Source: Neisseria sp. oral taxon 014 str. F0314
Lineage (GTDB): Bacteria > Pseudomonadota > Gammaproteobacteria > Burkholderiales > Neisseriaceae
Direction of reading: 5' to 3'
Assembly (NCBI RefSeq): GCF_005886145.1
Contig: NZ_CP040504.1
Location: 2,418,001 to 2,482,000, forward strand
Length of the DNA: 64,000 nt
Notes under the pieces: generated by a model
Told to the model about the DNA's origin: nothing
The model's input: the letters and a program-made list of their open reading frames with translations, nothing else
The model's database searches: none
Part shown: piece after piece, positions 35,488 through 47,205 of the stretch
Numbering within the stretch: the stretch's first letter is position 1
Layout of the letters: each line of letters begins with the position of its first letter
Position numbers and translations under genes: made by a program

Positions 35488-36402
35488 TTAGAAATACCCC
35501 GCCTTTTTGCGTTCTTCCATCGCCGCTTCGGATACGCGGTCGTCCATGCGCGTGGCGCTGCGTTCGGAAATGGTGGCCGCTGCGGTTTCGGCGATGATGT
35601 CTTCGGGCGTGGCGGCGGTGCTGGCTACGGGGCAGGTACAGGAAATGTCGCCGACGGTGCGGAAGCGCACGTCGCGGATTTGGGAAACTTCGCCTTCGCG
35701 TTTCGGCGTCAGCGGGGTAACGGGGACGAGCAGCCCGCCGCGTTCGACGACTTCGCGTTTGTGGCTGTAATAAATCGGCGGCAGCGCGAGGTTTTCGCGG
35801 GCGATGTATTGCCAGATGTCGAGTTCCGTCCAGTTCGAGATGGGGAACACGCGCATGTTTTCGCCGCTAAACAGCCGCGTATTGTAGAGCGACCATAATT
35901 CGGGACGCTGGCTTTTCGGGTCCCATTGTCCGAATTCGTCGCGGAACGAAAATATCCGCTCCTTCGCCCGCGCTTTTTCCTCATCGCGCCGCGCGCCGCC
36001 CATCAGCGCGTCAAAGCCTTGTTCTTCAATGGTTTCCACGAGCGTAACCGCCTGCGCGGCGTTGCGCGAATCGGTTTCGCGGCGCAGGACGACCGTGCCT
36101 TTTTTGATGGAATCTTCGACGCTGCCGACCACCAGTTGCACGCCCGTGCGTGCTACGGTTTCATCGCGGAACTGAATCACTTCGGGGTAATTGTGCCCCG
36201 TATCGACATGCAGCAGCTTGAACGGCAGCTTGAGCGGGCGGCCTTCGAGTTTGAATGCTTTGACCGCCAGCGCCAGCAAAACGACGGAATCTTTGCCGCC
36301 GGAAAACAGCAGCGCGGGATTTTTCGCCTCGGCGACGACTTCGCGGATGATGTAGATGGATTCGGCTTCGAGCCAGTCTAGGTGGCGGTTTTGGATGGAC
36401 AT
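35488..36402 (-). CDS. cysD: Sulfate adenylyltransferase subunit 2 (CysD)
   Basis: Catalytic subunit of ATP sulfurylase, which activates sulfate to adenosine phosphosulfate. The 304 aa begin MSIQNRHLDWLEAESIYIIR, carry the PP-loop SGGKDSVVL (about 34-42) and end in the family tail MEERKKAGYF. CysD normally acts with the GTPase CysN, encoded next to it. Here neither side carries cysN or any other cys gene. The partner must be elsewhere, or this is an extra copy. The sequence itself looks intact. Confidence 0.95.
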   Translation of the reverse strand: MSIQNRHLDWLEAESIYIIREVVAEAKNPALLFSGGKDSVVLLALAVKAFKLEGRPLKLPFKLLHVDTGHNYPEVIQFRDETVARTGVQLVVGSVEDSIKKGTVVLRRETDSRNAAQAVTLVETIEEQGFDALMGGARRDEEKARAKERIFSFRDEFGQWDPKSQRPELWSLYNTRLFSGENMRVFPISNWTELDIWQYIARENLALPPIYYSHKREVVERGGLLVPVTPLTPKREGEVSQIRDVRFRTVGDISCTCPVASTAATPEDIIAETAAATISERSATRMDDRVSEAAMEERKKAGYF

Positions 36403-36582
36403 GTTTTTCTCTTTTGCAGACTCCGTGACAGGCGATACTTTAAACAGGCCGTCTGAAAAAGGGAAAGAATGGTTTGTTCGTTATTAAGATGATTTCGTTA
36501 TATATGCCAAAGCATGCGAACGTAAGAATGCGGGGGATAACGGACGTTCCGGCACCTTTAATTTTCGGCGCAGAATGCAGTC

Positions 36583-36613
36583 AGGCCGTCTGAAAAAATT
36601 TCAGACGGCCTTT
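36583..36613 (-). terminator. DUS inverted-pair terminator of proQ
   Basis: AGGCCGTCTGAAA and its complement with a minimal loop, 17 bp after the proQ stop. Confidence 0.85.
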
Positions 36614-36629
36614 ATCTTTATCAGTCGGG

Positions 36630-37079
36630 TCAGACAGCGGGCGTTTCCGATTCGGCAGGAGAAACGTCTGCGGCGGAAGCCGTTTCGGGTTGTTCTTCCT
36701 GTGCCGTCGCTTTGCGCGCGGCTTGGGCGGCCAAATCCTGCTGTACGGCGGGATGTTGCTGGGCGATAGCCTGCTCTTCCGGGCTGACTTCGCCTTTGAA
36801 GCGGTTATTCAAATCAAAACGTTTGCCGCCGCGGGCCAGTGATTTCAGATAACGCGGACGGCGGCAGTGGTTGGCCAGCACGCGCGCAATCAGGGACGGG
36901 TCAAACTGCGGCAGCGCGGCAACCAAATCCTGATCGATACCGACTGCCAACGGTTTGAAACGTTTGAACACATCATATTTGCTGTAGATATGGTCGGCAA
37001 TCATATCGGTCTGCTTTTTCTTGCTCATGGTTTGGACGGCGGATTTCAACGCTGCGCCCAAAGCGGTTTCTTGTGTCAT
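36630..37079 (-). CDS. proQ: Minimal ProQ/FinO-domain RNA chaperone
   Basis: Small RNA-binding protein of 149 aa. The FinO/ProQ domain spans about residues 5-110 (ALGAALKSAVQTMSKKKQTD, HCRRPRYLKSLARGGKRFDL). It is followed by an alanine/glutamine-rich, disordered tail. It lacks the Tudor-like C-terminal domain of the longer E. coli ProQ and matches the short neisserial form, whose meningococcal homologue is a known RNA chaperone. The start at 37079 has AGGAAT upstream. An earlier in-frame ATG would add 19 unlikely residues. Confidence 0.9.
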   Translation of the reverse strand: MTQETALGAALKSAVQTMSKKKQTDMIADHIYSKYDVFKRFKPLAVGIDQDLVAALPQFDPSLIARVLANHCRRPRYLKSLARGGKRFDLNNRFKGEVSPEEQAIAQQHPAVQQDLAAQAARKATAQEEQPETASAADVSPAESETPAV

Positions 37080-37169
37080 CTCGGTTTTATTCCTGTGTAA
37101 CGAATCCGTGGATTTTTTACGGCAAATTTCCGCCATTGTAGTATAAAGCGGATGTTTTGGCTAAATTTT

Positions 37170-38282
37170 TTAGGGGCGGCGGGCTTTGCCTGCACGGGCG
37201 ATGTCGGGCGTGTCAACGGCTACGTCGGCATTTTGCGCGCGATGGCGCAGGGCGTGGTCGATGAGTACCAGCGCGAGCATGGCTTCGGCGATGGGTGCGG
37301 CACGCAGGCCGACGCAGGGGTCGTGCCTGCCGTGGGTGGCGAGTTCGACGGGGTTGCCGTTGATGTCGATGCTGCGGCGCGGGGTAGCGATGGAACTGGT
37401 TGGTTTGATGGCGATGTTGACGTGGATGTCCTGACCGGTGCTGATGCCGCCGAGGATGCCGCCGGCGTGGTTGGACAGGAAGCCTTGCGGGGTGAGTTCG
37501 TCGCCGTGTTCGCTGCCGCGCTGGACGACGCTGCCGAAGCCCGCGCCGATTTCCACGCCTTTGACGGCGTTGATGCCCATCATGGCATAGGCGATTTCGG
37601 CATCGAGGCGGTCGAAAACGGGTTCACCCAAGCCGACGGGGACGTTAGCCGCTTCGATATGCAGCTTCGCGCCGACGGAATCCAACGATTTGCGCACGCT
37701 GTCCATATAGTTTTCCAGCTCGGCGATTTGGCTTTGGTTGGCGGCGAAGAAGGGGTTTTGGGAAATGTGTTCGCAGCCTTCAAACTGAATTTCTTTTTCG
37801 CCGACTTGGGTAACGTAGGCGGTGATTTCCGTGCCGAATTTTTCTTTCAGCCATTTTTTGGCAACGGCTCCGGCGGCAACGCGGGCGGCGGTTTCACGGG
37901 CGGAGCTTCTGCCGCCGCCGCGGTAGTCGCGCGTGCCGTATTTGTGCCAGTAGGTATAGTCGGCATGGCCGGGACGGAAGCCGGTGGCGATGTTGCCGTA
38001 GTCTTTGCTGCGTTGGTCGGTATTGCGGATTAAGAGGGCGATGGGGGTGCCGGTGGTTTTGCCTTCGAAGACGCCGGAGAGGATTTCGACTTGGTCGGCT
38101 TCGCGGCGTTGGGTAACGTGGCGGCTGGTGCCGGGTTTGCGCCGGTCGAGATCGGCTTGGATGTCTGATTCGGTTAAGGCCAGTCCGGGCGGGCAGCCGT
38201 CGATGATGCAGCCCAAACCTGCGCCGTGGCTTTCGCCGAAGGTGGTAACGGTGAAGAGTTGTCCGAAAGTGTTGCCTGCCAT
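37170..38282 (-). CDS. aroC: Chorismate synthase
   Basis: Last enzyme of the shikimate pathway; it makes chorismate from EPSP using reduced FMN. It is 370 aa, slightly longer than usual. The signature GESHGAGLG occurs near the N-terminus, and [14 protein letters not shown] and [17 protein letters not shown] in the middle. The last 20 or so residues ([10 protein letters not shown]) form a variable tail. It is transcribed apart from other aro genes, between proQ and secA. Confidence 0.97.
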   Translation of the reverse strand: MAGNTFGQLFTVTTFGESHGAGLGCIIDGCPPGLALTESDIQADLDRRKPGTSRHVTQRREADQVEILSGVFEGKTTGTPIALLIRNTDQRSKDYGNIATGFRPGHADYTYWHKYGTRDYRGGGRSSARETAARVAAGAVAKKWLKEKFGTEITAYVTQVGEKEIQFEGCEHISQNPFFAANQSQIAELENYMDSVRKSLDSVGAKLHIEAANVPVGLGEPVFDRLDAEIAYAMMGINAVKGVEIGAGFGSVVQRGSEHGDELTPQGFLSNHAGGILGGISTGQDIHVNIAIKPTSSIATPRRSIDINGNPVELATHGRHDPCVGLRAAPIAEAMLALVLIDHALRHRAQNADVAVDTPDIARAGKARRP

Positions 38283-38328
38283 TGCGTACCTGATTGGGAA
38301 ATGTTTGAATCGGAGGGGATTTTAACAT

Positions 38329-38363
38329 AAAGGCCGTCTGAAAATCTTGTTTCAGACGGCCTC
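38329..38363 (-). terminator. DUS inverted-pair terminator of secA
   Basis: AAAGGCCGTCTGAAAA and TTTCAGACGGCCT form a hairpin about 28 bp after the secA stop, and just upstream of aroC. Confidence 0.85.
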
Positions 38364-38390
38364 TCGTATCCTAATATCTTAAATATAAGG

Positions 38391-41144
38391 TCAGTTTAAT
38401 TTGCCGTGGCATTGTTTGTATTTTAAGCCGCTGCCGCACGGGCACAGTTCGTTGCGGTGTACGATTCTGCCTTCTTCGGCCAGTGTGTCCAAACTGAAAT
38501 CGTTGCCGGTCGGATCGAAGGCTTCGGTAACCAAATCGGTCTGCGATTCGCCGAGCAATTCTTCCATATCCGGTGCGCCGGAGTGCGTGGCGTGTATGTC
38601 GGTGGGTGGGCGTTCTTCCATTTCCTCCGGAACGGTATTGCGCTCGATTTGTACCGATGCCAGCAGTGAGGCAATATTCTGCTTGATGCCGCGCCACAGG
38701 TTTTCGAACATGGCGAAGGCTTCGCGCTTGTATTCCTGTTTCGGGTTTTTCTGGGCATAGCTGCGCAGGTGGATGCCTTGGCGCAGGTAATCCATTGCGG
38801 CCAGGTGCTCGCGCCATTGTGTGTCAATGACTTGCAACATGACGTTGCGTTCGAAATCAGCCATCGGTTTTTTGCCGACCAGCTCGGTTTTTTCGGCGTA
38901 TTCGGTTTCGATGCGTTCAATCAGACGCTCTTTGATGTCTTGGCCGTCAAGGGTGTTGTCTGCCTCCAGCCATGACCGGATGTCTGCCGACAGGCGGAAT
39001 TCCGCCTCAAGCTGGTGTTCCAGTGCGGGAATGTCCCATTGCTCTTCCATGCTGTCGGGCGGTATGTGCAAATCGACCAGATCACTGATGACTTCTTCGC
39101 GGATACCTTTAGTCAGATCGCTGACGTCTTGGTTGTTCAGGATTTCGTTGCGCTGGTGGTAGATGACTTTGCGTTGGTCGTTGGCAACGTCGTCGTATTC
39201 CAATACTTGTTTGCGCATGTCGAAATTGCGGCCTTCGACTTTGCGTTGCGCGCCTTCGATCTGGCGGGTCAACAGGCCGTGTTCGATGGCGACGCCCCGT
39301 TCGGGAGCGAGGCGGTTGAGGATGGCGGCGGCACGGTCGAGTGCGAAGAGGCGCAGCAGCGGGTCTTCAAACGAGAGGTAGAAGCGGCTGGAGCCTGGGT
39401 CGCCCTGACGGCCTGCGCGCCCGCGCAGTTGGTTGTCGATACGGCGGCTTTCGTGGCGTTCGGTGCCGACGATATGCAGGCCGCCTGCGGCGACGACTCT
39501 GTCGTGTTCTGCCTGCCAGCCGTTTTCGAGGGCGGAAATCTGCGCTTGTTTTTCTTCGTCGCTCAGGGTTTCGTCGGCACGGATGGCGTCGATTTGATGT
39601 TTGAGGCTGCCGCCGAGCACGATGTCAGTACCGCGGCCTGCCATGTTGGTGGCCACAGTGATGGCGCCGACTTTACCGGCTTGGGCGACAATCAGGGCTT
39701 CGCGTTCGTGTTCTTTGGCGTTGAGGACGTTGTGCGGCAGGCCTGCCTGATACAGCAGCTTGGACACGAGTTCGGAGTTTTCGATGCTGGTGGTACCGAC
39801 GAGGACGGGTTGTCCGCGTTTGTAGCATTCTTGGATGTCTTTGACGACGGCCTCGAATTTTTCTTCGGCAGAACGGAAAATCTGGTCGTTGAAGTCTTTA
39901 CGCTGTACGGGGCGGTTGGTCGGGATGATGACGGTTTCGAGGTTGTAGATGCTTTGGAACTCGAAGGCTTCGGTATCGGCGGTACCGGTCATACCGGAGA
40001 GTTTGGTGTACAGGCGGAAGTAGTTTTGGAAGGTGATGGAGGCGAGGGTTTGGTTTTCGCGTTTGATTTCCACGCCTTCTTTGGCTTCGACGGCTTGGTG
40101 CAGGCCTTCGGACCAGCGTCGGCCGGACATCAGACGGCCTGTAAATTCGTCAACGATGACGATTTCGCCGTCTTGGATAACGTAGTGTTGGTCTTTGTGG
40201 AACAGCGAGTGCGCGCGCAATGCTGCCATGAGGTGGTGCATCAGGGCGATGTTGGCGGCGGAATAAAGGGAGTCGTTTTCTTGCAGCAGTCCCATTTGGG
40301 TTAGGATTTGCTCGGCGTGTTCGTGGCCGGCCTCGCTCAGGATGACCTGATGGGCTTTTTCGTCCACCCAATAATCGCCTTCACCTTCTTCGGTTTCTTG
40401 GCGGACAAGTTGGGCGGGGATGGCGTCCATAATCTGGTAGAGCTGCACATTGTCGTCGGCCTGGCCGGAAATAATCAGCGGGGTACGCGCCTCGTCGATC
40501 AGAATGGAGTCCACTTCGTCCACTACGGCAAAATTCAATTCGCGCTGAACTTTGTCGTATTGGTCGGTTACCATATTGTCGCGCAGATAGTCGAAACCGA
40601 ATTCGTTGTTGGTGCCGTAGGTAATGTCGGCGCCGTAGGCGTTTTGACGGTCAAACGGCTGCATATCGGCGATGATGACGCCGACGGTTAAGCCGAGGAA
40701 GTTGTAGAGCGGCGCCATGATGCCCGCGTCGCGTGAGGCAAGATAGTCGTTGACGGTAACGACGTGCACGCCTTTGCCGGACAGAGCATTGAGATAAACG
40801 GCAAGGGTGGCGACCAAGGTTTTGCCTTCGCCGGTACGCATCTCGGCGATTTTGCCGTTGTGCAGCACCATACCGCCGATAAGCTGGACGTCAAAGTGGC
40901 GCATACCGAGTACGCGGCGGGATGCTTCGCGGCAAACGGCAAAGGCTTCGACCAAAATGTCGTCCAGAGTCTGTCCGTCGGCGAGGCGTTGTTTGAATTC
41001 GGCGGTTTTAGCTTGGAGGGATTCGTCGCTCAACGCCTGCATTTCGGATTCAAGCGCGTTGATTTTGGCGACGGATTTACGATACTGTTTCAGCAGACGG
41101 TCGTTGCGGCTGCCGAAGATTTTCTTAGCAATGTTTGTAAGCAT
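38391..41144 (-). CDS. secA: Preprotein translocase ATPase SecA
   Basis: Motor of the Sec pathway that drives unfolded preproteins through SecYEG. It is 917 aa. Walker A is MRTGEGKTL (about 102-110), the DEAD-type motif is VDEVDSIL, and the second nucleotide-binding domain contains [10 protein letters not shown] and [11 protein letters not shown]. The C-terminal zinc motif [15 protein letters not shown] binds SecB or the ribosome. Its length is normal. No secM-like leader is found. The next gene is divergent and encodes a DciA-like protein, an arrangement also seen in other proteobacteria. Confidence 0.98.
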   Translation of the reverse strand: MLTNIAKKIFGSRNDRLLKQYRKSVAKINALESEMQALSDESLQAKTAEFKQRLADGQTLDDILVEAFAVCREASRRVLGMRHFDVQLIGGMVLHNGKIAEMRTGEGKTLVATLAVYLNALSGKGVHVVTVNDYLASRDAGIMAPLYNFLGLTVGVIIADMQPFDRQNAYGADITYGTNNEFGFDYLRDNMVTDQYDKVQRELNFAVVDEVDSILIDEARTPLIISGQADDNVQLYQIMDAIPAQLVRQETEEGEGDYWVDEKAHQVILSEAGHEHAEQILTQMGLLQENDSLYSAANIALMHHLMAALRAHSLFHKDQHYVIQDGEIVIVDEFTGRLMSGRRWSEGLHQAVEAKEGVEIKRENQTLASITFQNYFRLYTKLSGMTGTADTEAFEFQSIYNLETVIIPTNRPVQRKDFNDQIFRSAEEKFEAVVKDIQECYKRGQPVLVGTTSIENSELVSKLLYQAGLPHNVLNAKEHEREALIVAQAGKVGAITVATNMAGRGTDIVLGGSLKHQIDAIRADETLSDEEKQAQISALENGWQAEHDRVVAAGGLHIVGTERHESRRIDNQLRGRAGRQGDPGSSRFYLSFEDPLLRLFALDRAAAILNRLAPERGVAIEHGLLTRQIEGAQRKVEGRNFDMRKQVLEYDDVANDQRKVIYHQRNEILNNQDVSDLTKGIREEVISDLVDLHIPPDSMEEQWDIPALEHQLEAEFRLSADIRSWLEADNTLDGQDIKERLIERIETEYAEKTELVGKKPMADFERNVMLQVIDTQWREHLAAMDYLRQGIHLRSYAQKNPKQEYKREAFAMFENLWRGIKQNIASLLASVQIERNTVPEEMEERPPTDIHATHSGAPDMEELLGESQTDLVTEAFDPTGNDFSLDTLAEEGRIVHRNELCPCGSGLKYKQCHGKLN

Positions 41145-41317
41145 GAATATTGGTTCCTGCGCCTGATATAATTTGAAGAAGGCGAAGCACTGATTCTAAC
41201 ACAGGCAGCCCTTTAAAGTGATGATGCCCGTCGGAAATGATGGCTGATTTACTATATTTCAATATCTTCCGGTATTTTTCCAGATAAACAATCAAACAAC
41301 CAAAGGCCGTCTCAAAT

Positions 41318-41743
41318 ATGAATTTAGAGCAACTGGGTAAACGCGACAGGCAGCTTGAAAGCCTGTTGCGGCAATCGCAACAATGGCGGAAGCTGGATGG
41401 AGAGGTCAAACGGATTATGCCGGCCAACCTGCGTCCGCATTTTCAGACGGCCTGTGTGGAAGGAGGGAGGCTGGTATTGCTGGCGGCGAACAGTATGGCT
41501 GCTTCAAGGTTGAAAATGATTTTGCCCGCGCTATTGCCGCAACTGCGAAAATTCAAGGAGGATATTGAAGCCGTCGCTGTAAAAACCGTGCCGAAAATAC
41601 CCGAACGTGAAAAAGTCAACAGCCTGCATTTGAGTGAAACTGCACTGGAGAGTCTCGGAAAAACGGCGGACAGGGTGCGTGAGAGGCATCCGGAATTGGC
41701 GGATGTGTTGGAAAGATTAGCTGAAAAACATAAAGTTAAATAA
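41318..41743 (+). CDS. DciA-like (DUF721) protein
   Basis: Small basic cytosolic protein of 141 aa. The N-terminal region (RQSQQWRKLDGEVKRIMPANLRPHFQTACVEGGRLVLLAANSMAASRLKMILPALL, in part) matches the DUF721/DciA domain. DciA loads the DnaB helicase in bacteria lacking DnaC. The C-terminal half is a charged helical segment. Position next to secA supports this call, as the same pairing is known in Pseudomonas. An internal DUS half lies at about 41441. Confidence 0.7.
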   Translation: MNLEQLGKRDRQLESLLRQSQQWRKLDGEVKRIMPANLRPHFQTACVEGGRLVLLAANSMAASRLKMILPALLPQLRKFKEDIEAVAVKTVPKIPEREKVNSLHLSETALESLGKTADRVRERHPELADVLERLAEKHKVK

Positions 41744-42095
41744 CAGATGATGGAATGGTATGGACAGGCGGGAGCTGTATCTTGGTAAGGGTGAGAAGTA
41801 CATATTGTTAATATGAGTTAATAAAATAAGTAATATTCATGTCCGACAAATAAAACTAATTCTCTTTTGTAAACAACTGTAAGCTATCTGGAATTTTTTG
41901 ACATAAATCAAAGTTTGCCTGAAAATAAAGTCGCATACTCCGCGACTAGACTTTACAGGACTTCCTGACAATCCGTTGCATGGTTTCCATAGAATCCTGT
42001 TTTGTGAATGAATTATCAGGATTTCCTAGATATATGTCTTTAAAAAACAATTTTCCATAAAACCTTAAGAAAGTTCCAAACTAGGAGATATCCAA
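41744..42095. promoter_or_regulatory. Promoter region of laz
   Basis: A 352-bp AT-rich gap. It holds an FNR-like box (41898-41911), a -10 candidate CATACT (41934-41939) and a leader of about 150 nt with AGGAGA before the laz start. Upstream of 41890 no other feature is seen. Confidence 0.6.
41898..41911 (+). promoter_or_regulatory. FNR box of the laz promoter (class II geometry)
   Basis: TTGAC-ATAA-ATCAA matches the FNR consensus at nine of ten positions. The centre lies 32 bp before the centre of CATACT, which would put it at -41.5 with a start near 41946. This is the classical activator arrangement and suggests that azurin is made when oxygen is low. Confidence 0.65.
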
Positions 42096-42680
42096 ATGAA
42101 AGCCTATTTAGCTCTAATTTCTGCTGCCGTCATCGGCTTGTCTGCTTGTTCGCAAGAAGCTTCAAAACCTGCCGAAGCCTCTGCTCCGACTGCATCTGCT
42201 GCTTCCGAAGCCGCCCCTGCTCCTGCAGAAAGCACGCCTCCCGCCGACGCACCTGCTTCCGAAGCAGCATCTACGGCTGCCGCACCTGCGGCGGGCAACT
42301 GCGCGACTACCGTTGAATCCAACGATAACATGCAGTTCAACACTAAAGACATCCAAGTCAGCAAAGCTTGTAAAGAATTTACCATCACCCTGAAACACAC
42401 CGGTACCCAGCCTAAATCGGGCATGGGCCACAATATCGTGATTTCTAAAGCGGAAGACATGGATGGCGTATTGAAAGACGGCGCTACTGCCGGTGCCGAT
42501 GCCGATTATGTAAAAGCCGGTGATGCCCGTATCGTTGGTCATACTAAATTGATTGGCGGCGGCGAAGAGGCTTCCGTAACCGTTGATCCTGCCAAACTGG
42601 CCGACGGCAGCTACAAATTCTACTGCTCATTCCCCGGACACGGTGCTTTGATGAATGGTACCGTTACCTTGGTTGACTAA
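42096..42680 (+). CDS. laz: Lipid-modified azurin
   Basis: Type I copper protein anchored in the outer membrane that carries electrons, for example to the nitrite reductase AniA. It is 194 aa. The lipobox LSAC has Cys18. An alanine/proline/glutamate-rich linker (about 20-67) follows, characteristic of neisserial Laz. The azurin domain has copper ligands His112, Cys177, His182 and Met186, and the disulfide pair Cys69/Cys92. An AGGAGA precedes the start. An FNR box and -10 lie about 190 and 160 bp upstream, and a GC-rich terminator follows at 42694. Confidence 0.97.
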   Translation: MKAYLALISAAVIGLSACSQEASKPAEASAPTASAASEAAPAPAESTPPADAPASEAASTAAAPAAGNCATTVESNDNMQFNTKDIQVSKACKEFTITLKHTGTQPKSGMGHNIVISKAEDMDGVLKDGATAGADADYVKAGDARIVGHTKLIGGGEEASVTVDPAKLADGSYKFYCSFPGHGALMNGTVTLVD

Positions 42681-42693
42681 ATCGCCGACAATC

Positions 42694-42724
42694 AAACAGC
42701 CTGCCCGCGTGCAGGCTGTTTTTT
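42694..42724 (+). terminator. Rho-independent terminator of laz
   Basis: AAACAGCCTGC and GCAGGCTGTTT form an 11-bp stem followed by a T run. It is not DUS-based. Confidence 0.9.
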
Positions 42725-42790
42725 ATCTGTATGGCGGAGCAGTCGGAGTAGAATATAGGCCGTCTGAAAACCATTTGAGAACACGCCAAC

Positions 42791-43300
42791 ATGAATCCGT
42801 TTGAAACCAAAAGCGTTACCTTTGCCGAACCGATAGAAATGCTGTATGCCTGCCACGGCAAAGTGCGCCGTTTCTGCGGCCAGGTTGCCATGCTGTCGGA
42901 CTATATTGCCGAAAACGGCTGCAATCAGATTGTTTTGCAAACTATCCGCCAAATCGCCCAGTATTTCAACGTTGCCGCCCCGCTGCACCATGAAGACGAA
43001 GAAGAAAACTTCTTCCCGCTCCTGCTGCAATACGCGCCGCAAGCCCAAGAAAGCGTGGACGAGCTTTTGCGCCAGCATGTGAGCCTGCATGGCAACTGGG
43101 ATGCCGTGGCTGCCGAATTTGCCAAGCTCGAAGCAGACAACGCCTATATCCCCGATGCGGAAGCGTTCAAACGCTTTGTGGCAGGTTACGATGTGCATCT
43201 GGCGATTGAAGAACCCTTGTTCGACATGGGCAAAACGTTTATCCCCAAAGAGAAACTGACCGAAATCGGCGAAATCATGGCGGCGCGCCGACGCAAATAA
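42791..43300 (+). CDS. Hemerythrin-like (HHE) protein
   Basis: Cytosolic protein of 169 aa predicted to bind a di-iron or similar metal centre. Likely ligands are a histidine near the N-terminus (YACHGK), [10 protein letters not shown] (about 66-75), HVSLHGNW and a C-terminal HLAIEEPLF. Relatives handle oxygen, nitric oxide or iron, or repair iron-sulfur clusters. It directly follows laz but beyond a terminator. A DUS lies just before it. The ribosome binding site is weak. Confidence 0.8.
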   Translation: MNPFETKSVTFAEPIEMLYACHGKVRRFCGQVAMLSDYIAENGCNQIVLQTIRQIAQYFNVAAPLHHEDEEENFFPLLLQYAPQAQESVDELLRQHVSLHGNWDAVAAEFAKLEADNAYIPDAEAFKRFVAGYDVHLAIEEPLFDMGKTFIPKEKLTEIGEIMAARRRK

Positions 43301-43432
43301 GGCCGTTTACAGATTGCCGTTTCTTCAAACAAAGGTCGTCTGAAAACTTGAAAACAGAGTTTCAGACGAAGTTTCAGACGACCCCAGTATCTCCCTGCAA
43401 ATCAACCTCGTCGTCTGAAAAGGAAGCAAACC

Positions 43433-45284
<1,852 letters not shown>

Positions 45285-45675
45285 AAAGAAGATGGGCTGT
45301 CGGATATGGATGTCCGACAATTTGATTAGGCCTAACGTGAATTTGAGATAACGCATTGATTTTTATGTAGAGAGATTTATTTGAACGGCAATCCATTCCC
45401 TCTCCCGTGGGAGAGGGTTAGGGAGAGGGCATTGGGGCGGCAACGGAAATATTGTCTGTATCTGCCCCGGTTTACCCTCTCCCCGACCCTCCCCCACAGG
45501 GGAGGGAGTCAAGTTGCAGGCACGCCGACGGAATGACGGAATATGGTTGAAACCCGGTCCTTCAGGGCAGTAGAATTTTGGTTTATTTTTTGGGAAGTAA
45601 CCCCTCCCAAATCAGAGTAAACAGGGCTGCGCCTTATGTGCAGCCCTGTGTGTTGAAACATTGAGGAATATAACC
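45285..45675. repeat. Spacer with CTCCC/GGGAG hairpin repeats
   Basis: From 45394 to 45510 two hairpins of the same family as at 15481 and 25775 are present, more diverged. At about 45297 a palindromic unit GTCGGATATGGATGTCCGAC is also seen. GCTGCGCCTTATGTGCAGCCC near 45628 forms a further hairpin. No gene is supported. Confidence 0.6.
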
Positions 45676-46524
45676 GTGCCGTCAAATTACTTTCATACGC
45701 GTGAACGATTGGGTGCTTTAGGCGGCATCGTGCAACATCATACCGCCTTGTACCGCAGCGTGGCGGTACATGAACCGACCGTGGTTATCGTGCGGCGCGG
45801 ATGTAAGAAGTTGCGGTGGGCGGGGCGCGAATTGAGGATTGCGGCGGGTGAGGCTGTCGCATTGGCAGGCGGGCAGACGTTTGACGTCATCAATATTCCC
45901 GATTCAGACGACCTCTATCAGGCGCAATGGATTGCTTTCGAACAGGAAGCCATAGAAAGGTTTGCCGCACAATACGGGACGGCGCAGGCAGTGTGCGATG
46001 CGGTGAAGCTGCCGCACCCCGGGCGGATGAGCGCGGCGTTTGATTATGCGGCTGCGGTACTGGCGGATGAAGAAGTGCCGCACAATGCGGCGGAGGCCGC
46101 GCTTTGCGGCGTGTTGGCGTGGTTGCAGCATGACAGCATCGGTTTTGCCGTGTACGAAGGCGTCAACCTGATGCGGCAAATCCGCAAACTGATTACCGCC
46201 GATATGGCTGCGGACTGGTCGTCGGCGATGTTGGCGCAGCGGCTTAATTGCAGCGAGGCCGCGTTGCGGCGGCGGTTGGCGCGGCAGGACACGAATTTCC
46301 GTACGCTGCTGACGGATGTACGCATGATGCGCGCGCTGACGCTGTTGCAGGTTACGCAATGGCCGGTGGCGCAGATTGCCGGCGCGGTCGGCTATGACTG
46401 CCCGTCCCGTTTCAGCGCGCGCTTCAAAGAGCGGTTCGGTTGCGTACCGTCGGCGGTCCGCTCGGAAGCGGAGCCGGCGGCATATCGGTGCATGGGGCAG
46501 GTCAGCGTCGGTGTTCGACCGTGA
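45676..46524 (+). CDS. AraC-family transcriptional regulator
   Basis: DNA-binding regulator of about 282 aa. The N-terminal half is a cupin-like sensor domain, and the C-terminal 100 residues contain two helix-turn-helix motifs: SSAMLAQRLNCSEAALRRRLAR and VAQIAGAVGYDCPSRFSARFKERFG. The start is taken as GTG at 45676 with GAGGA upstream; a TTG at 45661 would add five residues. Its 3' end overlaps the convergent ybhB-like gene by 23 bp. A tandem repeat 21 bp apart upstream of that gene is a plausible target. Confidence 0.88.
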   Translation: MPSNYFHTRERLGALGGIVQHHTALYRSVAVHEPTVVIVRRGCKKLRWAGRELRIAAGEAVALAGGQTFDVINIPDSDDLYQAQWIAFEQEAIERFAAQYGTAQAVCDAVKLPHPGRMSAAFDYAAAVLADEEVPHNAAEAALCGVLAWLQHDSIGFAVYEGVNLMRQIRKLITADMAADWSSAMLAQRLNCSEAALRRRLARQDTNFRTLLTDVRMMRALTLLQVTQWPVAQIAGAVGYDCPSRFSARFKERFGCVPSAVRSEAEPAAYRCMGQVSVGVRP

Positions 46525-47059
46525 ATTTCGCTTCGCCCAAGCTGTTTGCCTTAGTGAAGAAACCGACCAGCGCGGGTGTGGATTCGGCGGTGATGTTCGG
46601 CAGCTTGGCGACTTTCAGCGCGGTGAGCGTGAATTCGTAGCGGTGTTTCCTGCCTTCGGGGGGACACGCGCCGCCGTAGCCCGGAGTGCCGAAGTCTGTG
46701 CGGGTTTGCAGCGCGCCTTTGGGCAGCCTGCCGCCTTGCGCGGTAATGCCTGCGGGCAGGCGGCGGACATCGGCGGGGATATCGGCGACCACCCAATGCA
46801 TCCAGCCCAGGCCGGTCGGCGCGTCTTTATCGTAAACGGTCAGGACGAAACTTTTTGTCCCTGCGGGCGGATTTTTCCATGACAGCGCGGGCGAAGCATT
46901 GCCGCCCGAACAGCCAAAGCCGTAAGGCGCGCTCAAAAGCTGGTTTTGCGTGAAGCCGCCGTCTTTGGACGGGTTGTCGAATTGCAGCGTGAATGCGCCC
47001 TCGGCAAAGGCAGCGGTTGAAAAAGCCAGCAGTACTGCGGAGAGGATGCGGGTTTGCAT
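46502..47059 (-). CDS. Exported YbhB/YbcL-type (PEBP-family) protein
   Basis: Periplasmic protein of the phosphatidylethanolamine-binding/Raf kinase inhibitor-like family, 185 aa. The start at 47059 follows AAAGGAA. A signal peptide ends at AAFAEG. The ligand-site segments are LTVYDKDAPTG, MHWVVADIP, TDFGTPGYGGACPP and HRYEFTLTAL. The family's physiological role in bacteria is not clear. The promoter shows a perfect TATAAT with no good -35 but with a direct repeat where an activator would bind. Confidence 0.88.
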   Translation of the reverse strand: MQTRILSAVLLAFSTAAFAEGAFTLQFDNPSKDGGFTQNQLLSAPYGFGCSGGNASPALSWKNPPAGTKSFVLTVYDKDAPTGLGWMHWVVADIPADVRRLPAGITAQGGRLPKGALQTRTDFGTPGYGGACPPEGRKHRYEFTLTALKVAKLPNITAESTPALVGFFTKANSLGEAKFTVEHRR

Positions 47060-47094
47060 AGATGATTCCTTTGCTTGATGAATAAGTGGATTCA

Positions 47095-47100
47095 TTATAG
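47095..47100 (-). promoter_or_regulatory. -10 element TATAAT of the ybhB-like gene
   Basis: A perfect TATAAT on the minus strand, 35 bp before the start codon. The -35 position (about 47118-47123) is ACATTC and does not match the consensus, which implies an activator. Confidence 0.55.
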
Positions 47101-47119
47101 GCTGTCAACGGCGGCAGGA

Positions 47120-47151
47120 ATGTGCCGAAACGGTTGGATGATGTGCCGAAA
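47120..47151 (-). promoter_or_regulatory. Tandem direct repeat, probable AraC-type operator
   Basis: ATGTGCCGAAA occurs twice (47120-47130 and 47141-47151), exactly 21 bp apart, so both copies face the same side of the helix. The proximal copy overlaps the -35 position of the ybhB-like promoter. This is the usual layout for AraC-family activators, and such a gene lies next door. Confidence 0.6.
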
Positions 47152-47174
47152 TGCGCAAATGCAAAAATCTGTGG

Positions 47175-47205
47175 TTTCAGACGACCCTTTGCAGGTCGTC
47201 TGAAA
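47175..47205. repeat. Variant-DUS inverted pair
   Basis: TTTCAGACGACC and GGTCGTCTGAAA, separated by 6-7 bp, in the gap between the ybhB-like gene and the methyltransferase gene. Both arms have the GTCGTCTGAA dialect. Confidence 0.7.

Noticed and set aside
37080..37136. Longer ProQ start
   Set aside because: The extra 19 residues lack conservation-like features, and the start at 37079 has a Shine-Dalgarno-like AGGAAT and fits the known short neisserial form.
45394..45510. CRISPR array in the CTCCC repeat regions (also 15481, 25775)
   Set aside because: Units are palindromic and irregular, spacers are repeats of each other, and no cas genes are present.
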